Of a DNA stretch of 64,000 bases, positions 36,817-48,662 are shown in pieces. The notes under the pieces are model-generated. The model saw only the letters and a list, made by a program, of their open reading frames with translations, was not told where the DNA came from and made no database searches. How positions within the stretch are numbered: the first letter of the stretch is position 1; the number at the start of each line of letters is the position of its first letter. A program made the translations under genes and the position numbers. The DNA comes from Allantophomopsis cytisporea (lineage: Eukaryota > Ascomycota > Leotiomycetes > Phacidiales > Phacidiaceae), in assembly GCA_024752435.1 (NCBI GenBank), contig CP103028.1, positions 124,001 to 188,000 on the forward strand, read 5' to 3'.

Positions 36817-38620
36817 TTTTTCGATTTGTTGTGACCAGAAAAGGCTGGTTTAAACTTTGGTGAACAACTTCAAAGCTTGAAAAGATCCACGGTGAGGATT
36901 AGCACATAAAATATAATTAGAATTGAAGGTCATATGTATATACCGCTTCCAAAGGTAAAACAGAATTGTTGTGGGCGTCCCAACTTGCTTCGAGGTCGAA
37001 CACTATATATTAACTGGCAGTAGTATAGGTAGGTAACACATGTGTATTCTGTTGCAAGAGTTCCTGCAGTAAAGGGATCCGAGCGATACAGGATTTAGAA
37101 AACCATTTGTTCTCGCAACACCAAGGTAAACAAATTGACAAACTATTGGATAGAATAATTATTAGATGACACCCACTTCCGCACCCTGCTTCATATCATG
37201 GGAGATATTGACATTAGCCAAAACACCCTCGGCATGAAACACACCGATGTATATAGGAGGAAGAAAAAGGCGGTATTCCTCAAGACACTTACCAGTGATA
37301 GAAGCGGGAGCTTGCAGTACACAAGACTATGAGAGTGTGTACAAGCAAAGCCAAATGACTTGCATCTCTTAATATTATATTATTATTACAAGGATGACCC
37401 ACAAATAACGCAATCTTTACATCTTATCAAGATTGCAGGCACAGTCGAAGTAATCGACAACGGACCAAATGACACACAGACCTCTATGCATCGGACAACT
37501 ATCAAATTGCCATGGATCCCAGCCGCCTTGCATATGAATATTAAACGAGGCCGTAAGGAATATTGAGACGAAGAAAAAGAGGCCGTTGCTTCCCTACAGC
37601 CTGCTTTTTGTAATCCAAATTGATCGTTTGTATATAAAGGCCTCATCAATTGGCTTTGAAGTGATCCCTATTGGTTATTCGAAGCAGAGGGCATCCTTAA
37701 AACTATCCACAATGGTTATGCGATTGGCAAGATACCTAAAGTAGTCTTATGCATCTAAGGATCAGACGACTTGACAGCGGCGAGGCCCAAGCGCAGCCTT
37801 AATCATTCTGAGCGTCGTCCATGCGTCGTTGTCGTTGGATGTTGGCATTCCCCGTAAATATACAGATGCACAGCCGATGCACGGCTAATGCACGATGGTA
37901 GACCGATTGGCTTACTAGTTATAGATCTCGCTTAGCATATTGTGAGAGTACTGCGTTGTATGTAACCTTTATGACACAGTTTTACAAACTAGGAGTGTAA
38001 CGCTTTACATACGCGGTCGACTATTAAACGTGTATATTAATACTTGTTTAATAAGATTTAAAATAGAGAGACGAAGCCTTCGTAGTGACATGAATAGAGT
38101 TAACATAACGAAAGAGCTTTATATAAAGGAAGATTTAGTCCTTACTTCTGAAGTTAAAAGAAGGAAGCGACATTGAAACTGCATTTTTAACGTTCATTTG
38201 ATGGATCAGAGTCCTCCATTTAAGAGCTTGAAAAATTAAGAAGGATTTAGAACTTACTATAGAAAGATCAATGTCCTTAGTTATGTGAATGGGGCTCAAG
38301 TATATTAGTAAAATAGCACTCCTATAGTACTCGGGAATTTACTCAAGATAATTCTTTAAATCTGTACTGGGAAAAGTACACTAATTGGCACTATTAATAA
38401 CCTAAAATCGCTGCTCTCTTAATCTTATTTAGTGTAACGATTCGCAGTACACATATTCAAATCTCGAATTCAATACATGAATGCTTACCAGTCAGTTGAC
38501 CTAGATCCCCACTTCGTACTACTTTCGGGTTGATGTTGATGCGATCCACACAATAGCCCTAGGACGAGAATTGATTGTGAGCTGAATTACTGAAATAGAG
38601 ACAATTTGCCGCTAACATGG

Positions 38621-39022
38621 TCAATTCGGTGAGGCCGCGATAAGCGCGCTTGATGGCGGAGGTAGATGTGCTAAATTCAATCTCAACGCCATTCCAAAAC
38701 AAAACATCACAGATTCTACAGTCTCTGAGCTATCATTACCATCAAGTGGAAGAGACCACCATGAGAAGGCTCTCAGGGTCATGTTTTCTAGTTCCGCCGC
38801 CAAGGAGGATTCTTAGTTGCTTGATCCTAAGGAAATCTATCTTTCCTGCCCTGGAAGTCCAAGTGCAAATAATGCATACAAGGAAGAGTGTACAAAGCTG
38901 GTTGTGGAGACTAAGAAGGCGGGCGTGGTGATGTACATAAAACATGGCCGTTCTCCATAGGTACGATATGGGATGAGGTATAGCGACCGTGTTCCTTTTC
39001 TTTGACATAGAATAAGAGACAT
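38621..39022 (-). pseudogene. Possible broken coding remnant
   Basis: The minus strand carries protein-like segments in shifting frames: CFMYITTPAFLVSTTSFVHS, SSLYALFALGLPGQER, and after a frame change AAELENMTLRAFSWWSLPLD. Stops and frame shifts separate them, and no consistent splice solution is obvious. Family not recognised. Confidence 0.25.
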
Positions 39023-39339
39023 CTACAGACTATGTAGCGGGAAAACTGGCTTTTCTTTCAATGGGATTTTTAGGACTCAGATAATACGAAATGGGATAGA
39101 AAACCTTTGTTGGTCTTTGTATTACTGATGAGAAGGATAAAGTACTAAGGTGAATCTTGTTGCTGTACGGTAAGAATAGGGTTATCGTTGACCAGATCAG
39201 TTGTTATCAGCATGCATTGGAAGAAAATCAGAATTTTCCTAGTATAATTTTGGAAATTTGACCAGGGATCATCCAGAATATCAGATATAGATGAAAGCTG
39301 AAGTACCATAATTTGTGTGAGACATTCGGGTAGGCAAAA

Positions 39340-39409
39340 TTCCGTGGGTTCATTCAAGCCGTTCATGTTGAATCTTCCGTGGGTTCATTCAAGCCGTTCA
39401 TGTTGAATC
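39340..39409. repeat. Perfect 35-bp tandem duplication
   Basis: 39340-39374 and 39375-39409 are identical and directly adjoining. They look like a recent slippage or repair duplication in non-coding DNA. Confidence 0.95.
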
Positions 39410-39476
39410 CATGGGATTACTACTACGATTTCCAGAAGGCAAGGGCGCGAGCTTCTGGAGGTAATTCTGCCGGATT

Positions 39477-40620
39477 TCATAAGTAACGTGAAAGATAAGG
39501 CGATTCGAGTAGCCTTTTATGACGCTCCAGGTCTTGACCCTCGAGTCTTTCTACATTCCAATTATGAATGATGCAGTTCGATGCACACTCACCTGTGCAC
39601 CTCACCATATTTTCGTGGGAGTTGACATCTAAGTACTGGTATGGAAGTCGGTGTTTTTCCCCAAGAGCAATGAAATTTTCTGCATAGAGATCAAACTCTA
39701 GAGGCATCAGATATATATCGATAACGGAAGTAAGCCTTATATCATATAGCTCGAACTTGTTTGGCACTACTGGTATAAATTTTCGGAGTGACCGGAGTTG
39801 CTGCAGTTTCACCAGATGTCCTTGCAATGCTCTAATCATATCCATGTCTGTCAAGTTTCTAGCGTCATTTGACTGTTTAATTACAGCATGCGATAGAAAC
39901 CGTGAACTTTAGGTACAAGTGCATATAAAGTGCGTAGGCTCATTTCTATAACTTGCATCTCGGAGTTGGGGATTTCGGATCAGACGATCCAAGCACGTGG
40001 ACGTCCGTTTAGACACCAAGTTCTGAACAAGATGGACAACATTTTGTGTTGGCGCAGCTTGCTGGTGAAGAGTGTTGTTTCTATGATCCATAAGTTGCGT
40101 ACTGGGAGCTGAGTCTTGTTGAGCAACTGCCAAACGAATACCACCATCCCGCTCGCTGATAGAACCGGAACTTGTAACTCTGCGCAGTTCATATAGCATA
40201 TTTAGGAGGAATATCAGTGCAAAGTCCAAGAAATTCGAAATCTGTGGCTTTTGCGGTCTGGTCGACCATAAGATATTCCTCAGCCATCTTGGCTGCTGGC
40301 AAACAAGCCTCTCCTTACTCATATTGATTTGGTTCATCTCAGGATACATTGTTCTGGCACACCTTTGTCTTCACCAGCTGCAAGTATAGTAGATGATTTG
40401 CCGCATTTCTGCAAACTTTCATCGGCTGCATGTCTGTTATATCTTGAGCATGTATCCTGACATACGAATTTCCATGTAACGTTAAATCCACCTTCTGTAG
40501 CTTCTATACCGGCGTCTACTTCGGTTGCGGAACCTATAGATTTAGGTTCGTGATCATCGATTGCGCCTGACTTGCTTGTCTCTGCATCCTCTCTTCGTGA
40601 TCATTGCTTCTGGGTAATTC
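39477..40620 (-). pseudogene. Possible degraded or unresolved multi-exon gene
   Basis: On the minus strand there is protein-like sequence upstream (EATEGGFNVTWKFVCQDTC, about 40440-40530), then an open frame at 40349-39909 and another at 39854-39477 containing LYDIRLTSVIDIYLMPLEFD. In the middle interval a second frame reads MVDQTAKATDFEFLGLCTDI before a stop, suggesting a frameshift. I found no clean set of introns and no family match. Confidence 0.3.
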
Positions 40621-40984
40621 TACACTTGATTCATAGAACGAATGTCACTCGTGGCCAGCGGTTATATACTTTCTGCCATAATACATTGTGTACACGAGTA
40701 TATACTGTAGAAATTCAGATAGCAATTCAATTGAAGTGGAAAAAGCAAGATTATGAGAAATAGACGGTCTTATTCGGCAACAACTAAATATGAAGGCGTG
40801 ATTATTACAAGAAGTTGTTCACATCAAGTCCCAAAGTGAATTTCATTATCTACTATACGTCGAATAACGACCATATATACAGCGTAGTTCATCAAAATTG
40901 ATTTGAATAATTAAAGAGTAAAATCTAATTAAAGTTATTAGGCCCTCTGACCATCCATGAGTACTTCCTGAAGAAATTGATTCC

Positions 40985-43900
40985 CTAGGTACAAGTTGGC
41001 AAAGTCTTTGGAGTTTTGGTAGTGGTCGTAAAGATTATACTAGTGCTTTTGACCACCGTCGTCTTCGTCGTAGTCCTTGTGACCATCAATGTGGGTGCTT
41101 TCTGGCTGGACGTGATAGTTTTAGATACAGTGACTGTAGCTTGTGGGAGAGTCAAAGTTGTCTTCACCGTATTATTGATGGTCGAAGTTCGACTGACAGT
41201 AACTGCCTGTGGAGTAGTAGTGGCGGTAACCGATTTCGTGACTACGGCAGAAACTGTAAGAGTCGAAGCCGGTAGGACGATAATTTGAGAGCTAGTTCTA
41301 GTCGACGTGACTGTGGTAAATATCGTGTTTGGTGGGAGGGTCATTATAGATGTAGTCGAGATCGTAGAAACAACTATGCTTGGGATTGTTTGTGGAGCAA
41401 GCGTGACAATCTGTGATTTCGTAGAAGTAATCGTGTTTTGAATAGTCTCCGCTGGAAGAGTGACAATTTGTGACTTGGTTATAGTAATGGTAGAGTCTAT
41501 GCTTGCTGCTGGAAGAGTGGTAGTCTGTGTTCGGGCGACCGTAACCGTGCTCATGCTTGTCTGAGTCGCGAGGGTAATGACTTGAGTCTTGGCCGTTATG
41601 GTAATCATAGATCCAATGACGCTAGTGCTTGCTTTCAACGAGGTGGTTTTCAGGACGGTACCTTGAAGGTACGAAATTGAGTACTCAGTTGATTGAGGAA
41701 GAGTGGTTGTCTTAGAGACGACTTGGGTTGCCGGAATTGTTGTCAATATTATTGATCCAGCAATGAGAACAGTTTGGTAAGCATAGGATGTGGATGTGTC
41801 AAGCTCGGTAGATTTAGCCACGGACACTACTTTCGTTGATGTAGCAAATGCGGGGATAACGACTGTGGAAGTAGAAACAGGAAGTGTAAAAGTAGTTGTT
41901 GATGTACTTGTAACCACGTTAGACCTTTCTTCAAGGTATCTGGCATGGATATCGCGCTTTTTGGTTGGTTTTGCAACGCAGCTGAGTATAGTTGATTTTT
42001 TGGAAGTACTAAAGACAGTTGAGGTACTAGAGACAAGGACGGTGAACACACTCTTGGCTGTTGAAGTTACAGTGGGTCCTGGCCCGACGACGATAGTTCC
42101 GGTGCTTGTTATTGTAACTCCCTTGGGTGTGACAGTTTTGATATCGCTAATAACATTGGTCGTATACGAGATTGCGCTGATTGTAGAAATAACAGCAGTC
42201 TTTTGGACGGTGGCTGTTGTTGTAGTTGTGAGCTTCAACGTCACAGGCTTTGGTGTTGATGTTGAGATACTTCCGACAGTTGTGAGCGTAGTGACCGTTT
42301 GAATATACGGTGTTGCTGTGATTGTCACTCTTTGGACATCAGAGGTTGTGCTAGTTACAATCTTAGTGACTGGGTTAGGAGTCACAGTCTGTACACTAGT
42401 CTCGATGACCGTCTGGAACAGGGTAACTGGGGCCGGCGTTACAGTTTGAAAGGCGGTTTGAGTAGTTGTCTGAAACTTCGTAATTGGAGAAGCCGAGATT
42501 GTCTGGATATATGACTCAGTTATCGTCTGAAACTTTGTCACCGGGGCTGGTGTCGAAGTCGACGTATCTGTGACCTTGATAGTCAGAATAGACGTCGTGA
42601 AGACTATATCTCCTGATATGGTCAATGTTCCCGAGGATATTTGGTTAACAGTCGAATAAACTGTCTTCGCAGCTGGAGTCACCGTGTTGAAGCTGGTGAG
42701 AATGATTGTCGTGGTAAGTGTCTTGTAGATGTCTGAAGCTGTAGTGGTGGTGGTAGTTGTGACCTTCTCTACAATAGCCTTTGTGATCACAGAAGTCGAG
42801 GATGCGCTTGTAAGAATAAGAGTTTGTGTGCTTGTAACGGTCGTAGTGGCCGGGGGATCTGTTGGCGTAACTGTGGACGTGATCACTACGACCGAATTAT
42901 CGGGATTAAATGGACTGATAGCTAAAGCTGTGAAATCAATCCAGGTGGTGCTGGAGAAGAAAGAATTGATCTCGAAAGCAGAAGCCTCATCATAAGACAT
43001 TTGATGAGAAAATGCAGCCCGGGAGGCACTGTTCGCTCCAGGACCAGTATTCTGATACTCTCCGAAGAAGACGCCATCGGTTTGTGGGGAGCTTGTAGAC
43101 CATTGATTCCATCCGGAAGCACTTACACAGGAATCTAGGTAAGTCTGAATGTAAGCAACACGTGCGTTTGCATTCCATGGCCGTCCGAGAGAGATGGAGC
43201 CTGTCATTCCACTAACGCTTGCCCCAGCTGCTGATGGAGTGACTTTGCACTGATCAAAGACGATGCCCCCAATAGAAGTGTTGAGTGCCCGTTTGTCAGC
43301 AGTGATAGAAATGCCATTGATATTTGGAGATATTGTTGATGCCAAGAAATACCCTGAACCAGAACCCCAGATAAAGTCAACAGAGCCTTCGACGTAGGTG
43401 TTATAAGCAAATACACTACAGCCTGTGTTGATATTGAGGGTATCCTGGTTTCCAATGATCTGACATCCATAGAAAGATGCATTGCCATTGTTGCCGATGG
43501 CGAAGCCTAAGGAAGCATAGTCATTTGTTGTTCCGAAAGTATTGATGAGGTTGATGTTGTAAAACTTGACATTTTTACCACGAGAGTAAAAGGTAGCGGA
43601 GTCTGAGTTGCTAGCATCACCTTGTGTATCCACACCATTTGAATTTGTGATAATGACCTGGTTGCTTGCGTATGAACCAGGAGTATCGGCGTATCCCCTG
43701 AAAATCGTGGCCCCACTTCGATTGAAGGTGAGCTGTTCATTATAGGTACCAGGGTAAACAAAAATGTTAGCAATGGCGGATCCAGTTGTAAGAAGGTTTA
43801 TACACTCTTGAATGGTCTGGTAAGAGCTAGTGCCTTCGATCGCTGTCTTAGATACGATGCAAGCACCTGCTGCGGGACTCGTAGAGTTACCAACTGTATC

Positions 43901-46900
43901 GGTTGAATTGGTCGTGATGGGAGATGTCACCACAGCCGGTGATGGCGTAATGATTGAATTCCAGTAAGTCATGTCAATCCATGAGGTGGAGGCCATTACA
44001 CTACTCAAAGTATAGGTATCTGCTGTAAGAAGAGTACAATTGCCAAACGCGACTCTGGACGCAGCATTGTTTTCCCAGTTTCCTGGACCGGAATTTTGGT
44101 ATTCGCCAAAAAATACATAATCGAGTCGTGGGTCAGTAACGGACCAAGCCTTCCATCCAGACGGCGCAATCACGTCATCAAGGTAAGAATACTTGATGAT
44201 CACCTTCGCATATTTGCTGTATGGGCGTCCAAGGTAGACCAATGATGTAAGATCAGCTGGAGCGTTTGATGCCGCAGTGAACAAGCATTGGTCGAAAACA
44301 TAACCTCCAACGGCCGCGGCTGAAGCACGACTTTGTGCTGTGAAACAAGACTTGGCCTTCTTGGCAGCTACAGTACAGCCCTTGAAGTATGACATCGAAT
44401 ATCCCCAGACGAAGTCGATAGCCCCTTCGATGTATGAGTTTTCATAATAAGCATAACCGGCTGGATTTCCAGTCAACAATGTGTCTTGCCATCCAATGAA
44501 AGAGCACCCATAGATTCCAATCTTATCTCCATAGACAGACGCAGCAAGAGTGACATAGGAGGCAATAGCTCCGTCAGAATTATCAGTGTTAATAAAGTTG
44601 ACATTGTACACTGAGATCTGGCTAGATGCTGTAGCTACCACCGCTGTCTCAGCATCTGTATGTCCAGCGGCAATCGGAGCGACAACTGAAAGCCCTCTTG
44701 CGTATGTGATAGTGACTTGATTCTCAGCATAGCCTTCGCCAACATCTCCTGACTGGTAGCCTATAATGGTGACTGGTCCGGGCCTATTTATCGAGAATTG
44801 TTCATAGTATGAACCTGGGTAAACGAAGATAGTTTGTGAGGTAGAATCAGCAGGAAGTTTAGATAACGCAATCGTTAAATTAGGATATGAGCCGGTTATT
44901 GCCCCATCAACCGAAACAAGAACTGCTCCAGTAGGTGGTACAGTGCCACTTGTTGGTCTTCCAGTAGTAGCATTCGCTGCTGTGGTAGATGATGATGTGG
45001 TGCTCGTCGTATTTGGGAAAATGAAAGGCGCTGAATATCCATAGGCAGTGGTATCGATCCACGATACGCTGCCAAAGAAGGACCCTAAATCATAAGAAGC
45101 GACTTGCGAGTCGGTCAAATTAGTGGCAAACGATGCGCGAGCTGTGGCGGATGTCCACGCAGATGGTCCAACATTGTTGTATTCTCCAAACAAGACATTG
45201 GACGTCTGTGGATTGCTTGTCTGCCAGACGGCCCATCCTGCAGAGTTGATGTTTTGATCAAGATAAGAGTTCTTGTATACAGCGACGGAGAAATTCGAAT
45301 ATGGCCGGCCAAGGTACGTAAGTCCCATTGAGGTTCCATATGTACTTGTGTATGTGACCATACAGGAGTCGAAGACGTATCCACCAGAGGCTGTTGCGGA
45401 ATTACGGGCTTGAGCAGAGATACATGCTCCAGCAGTATTTGAAGCGATGTAGCATTGGTGGAAATAAGCTTTTGAGTAGCCCCAGATGAAATCAACTGAT
45501 CCTTCAATATAGCAGTTCGAGAAAAGTTGAGTACCCTGATTAGCAAGAAGGGTGTCCTGAAATCCGATGAATTTACATCCATATGCTGCCATATTCGTTC
45601 CATAGAAATCAGCAGCCAGAGCAGCATAGTTCCTAGTCTGAGCAAACGTATTGACGAAGTTGATGTTATAGACAGCAATACCACTGCCATCCGTCTTCTT
45701 TGTATTCAAAACTGGGGTCAACTCATTTTGGCCAGCGCTTGTCGAGACTCCATATTGGAACTGGATGGTGACTTGATTTTTAGAGTAGTCAAATTCGGAG
45801 CCAACATCAGTATAACCCCGAAGGGTTACCTTTCCAGTGCGATTGATATTGAGTTGCTCAGTATATGTGCCTGGCATAACAAGAATTGTCTTCTCAAGGC
45901 CGTCGTTTGGAAGGGCATTTACTGCTGCTGACACACTTCCATACTGAGTTGTGTTCGGAGAGAGCGAGACAACGTAGGTACTCGAAGCCGAGAGAGATGT
46001 TGCTGTTGCGGAAGTTGATGATGTAGTGGCTGAAGAAATGCTACTCAAGGAACTTGAACTGCTGAATAGAGAGTCTGGGAAACCGTTAAAAGGGACGATC
46101 GCAGAAGTATCAATCCAACTCAAATCGCTGACCAGAACGTTTGAAGCACTATAGTATGTAGCGTCAGTCAAGAATTTAGTACCGCTGTATCTAGAAGTGG
46201 TGCTTGCTCCAGGGCCGGTGTTGTTGTATTCAGCGAAGGTCACATTAGATGTCTGTGACGCAACTGACCAACCAAGCGGGCTGATATGACCATCAATAAA
46301 AGAGTTGGTGATAGCAACTCTGGCAGAATTTGTGTAATCACGACCAAGGTAGGTTGAAGATGCCATAGAAGTTGTTGTTTTGGGTACAAAAGCACACTGG
46401 TCGAAGGCAAATTGTGAAGGGTACGTAGAGACGTAATACTGGGCAGCAACCGAGTATCCTGGAGTGTTTGAGACAATCTTGGAGTTACTGAAATAGGCAG
46501 CTCCATAGCCCCAGATAAAGTCTTGAGATCCTTCAACATAGCAGCCTGAGCAGTAGAAAGTACCGTAATTTGCTAAGAATGTTCCACCGCCCGAAACAAA
46601 ACCGCAAGAGTAGAATCCAACTTGTTGAGCTTTAATATCCATAGCAATAGCGACGTAACCAGTCGCAATCGTCGCTGTGTTAACAAAATTGATGTTGTAG
46701 AAAGCGTATTTTGTTGCACTATATGTATTGCTCCGGAAGAGTGCATATGGCTCAGCCGATCCAGCGCTGCTAAGGAGACTGCCTGAGTACTGAATGATAA
46801 CACCATTAGATGTTTGAGAGAGCGTGCTGTTTGATTCACCACGGAAGACAGTAGCACCTTTTCTCGAAATGCTAATCTGTGACGGTTCTTTGTATGTTCC

Positions 46901-48662
46901 TTGGAGAATGTAAATGTACTGGCTGGTGGAATCAGCTGGCAAATCATTCACAGCGGCCCCAACACTTGTGTAGTTTGCACACGAACCACTTGGACCAACA
47001 ACTTTAGCAGTCGAAGGCACATAGGTAGGAAGAATGCAACCAGTAGTGCTTGACATAGTTGATGTCGAAAGACTGCTAGACGAAGTAGTTGAACTTGATG
47101 AAGCAGTGGTAGCTGAAGTCAAATCTGTAGACTGTGAGCTCGATGAGCCAGTCATTGACGATGAGCTCATCAGCGATGTTGTTTCACTCGTCAAAGAGCT
47201 TTGTACTGAACTGCTTATAAAGGAAGATGAGGATGAATAGCTGGAAGCCGTAGATGATGAAGAAGAAATTGTCACGGTACTGGCCAAGCTTGAGGAGCTT
47301 GACGCAGCAACTGAATTGGCGTTTACAATTGATGTTCTCACCGTCGAATCGATCCAAGACAAATCTGATTGCTTGAAGCTGATGAAAGAATTGGCAAAGA
47401 CATAATCGATTGTCCAATTACTCAATTGGGAGGCAGTCATCAGAACATCGGCCTGAGTTCCAGTACGCATGGAGTAACTTCCAGCTCCAGTCGTTGCGTA
47501 TTCACCAAAGAATCCACTTGAGCCGGCTGCTGTTGTACCAGCTGATGTGGTTATGCCAGCAATGCTTGAATACTTGTACACAACGCTGAGACCTGCACCA
47601 TTGACTGCTGCAAGGTAGCATGACGCAATGGAAGTGCCGGTCTTCGAAACAATATTGGACGAATCGATTGCAACTAGTGACTGTTGATACGCGACGTTTG
47701 CTCCCTGGTATCCTTGACCGTAAACAAAGACAGCATTATTGGCTGTTGCGGCCAAGGTGGATCCATAAACATAGACTCCAAGGTATCCATAGAGCAGTTT
47801 GTTGGCGCCTTCAATGTATGAATTGGCGATCAATGCGATTCCGAGAGTCGATTTGATTGCTTGTTCTCCAACTGATACAAATTGGCAATTGTAAAAGGCG
47901 TTCTTAGTGCCACGCAGAGAGACAGCTGGATATGCTGTCGTGCCGGTGACCAAAGGACCCGGATTAACAAAGTTGATGTTATTCCAGGAGATACCAGTGA
48001 CGCTGTCTGATCCAACAGTCATTGGGATGAGGTTGGAATTAATGGTGACCTTGTTCTTCGAGTAGTCGTTGGAAGAGTCCGAGGCGCCGATGACCGCAAG
48101 TTTTGATGTGCCCTTCACAACGACATTCTCGTTATATATACCAGCATTGATAATGACAGTTGGGTAAGCAAAAGTCTGTGCATATGAGATAGCAGCATTG
48201 ATAGCTGTGAATTGAGCCCCACCAGCGGCATCGACGGTGATTGCTGTTGCGGACACTGATTAAATGTTAGTATGAGCCTTGAATCATAATATTGACTTCA
48301 TGTAAGACTCAGCACTAACCTGATGTAGTTGTAGTTGCACTAGTGGAGGAGGAAACTCCAAGTGAAAACGATACTGTTGTTGCAACTGTTGTTGCAGCCG
48401 TGATGGATGATGAGTATCCAAGTGACGATGATAAGGTTGTTGCAAGTGTCTGTGTAGAAGAGGACGAAGATCCAAGTGAAGATGAAGGATTGGACGTTGC
48501 CGTGACTGATAATGAAGAAGTGGCAGAACTACTGCATCCAGACAAATCCCCAGTACAGTCAGTGCTGACTACTATGGGACTCGCAAGAGAAATTGAATCT
48601 GCTTGTACAAGACTCAAGACTGCCAGTCCTGTCGATAACAATTGACTCCATGATGGCGACAT
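40985..48662 (-). CDS. Giant secreted protein with five pectinesterase-like modules and Thr/Ser/Val-rich tail
   Basis: Two exons (48662-48320, 48255-40985) close to 2,537 aa, against about 320-350 for a normal fungal pectin methylesterase. The N-terminus is a signal peptide (LLSTGLAVLSLVQADS) followed by a Ser/Thr linker. Modules are at about 115-423, 522-840, 875-1190, 1223-1553 and 1580-1897, and each ends in SWID/TWID. Modules 3-5 keep both catalytic Asp: FQDTLL Asp1015 with GSVDFIWG Asp1036, WQDTLL Asp1372 with GAIDFVWG Asp1395, and NQDTL Asp1719 with GSVDFIWG; they also keep the LGRP(Y/W) Arg. Module 2 lacks QDT (GGGTFLANYG) but keeps GSQDFIWG; module 1 has lost both. The usual QAVAL Gln position appears as Tyr in modules 2-5. 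The tail (about 1900-2537) has repeats such as FQTVTPAPVTLFQTV and a dibasic KKRDIHAR near 2213. No GPI signal or C-terminal helix is seen. Probably wall-bound or secreted. Confidence 0.88.

Larger units (their letters stand above)
36817..40984. other. 4.2-kb AT-rich, gene-poor region
   Basis: No intact gene. It contains possible decayed coding stretches (38621-39022, 39477-40620) and a 35-bp tandem duplication (39340-39409). The part at 37950-38450 is strongly AT-rich and may be an old repeat-induced-mutated element, but I see no terminal repeats or transposase motifs. Confidence 0.5.

Noticed and set aside
41790..42302. 170-codon plus-strand Val-rich open frame
   Set aside because: Antisense to the Thr-rich tail of the PME-like gene.
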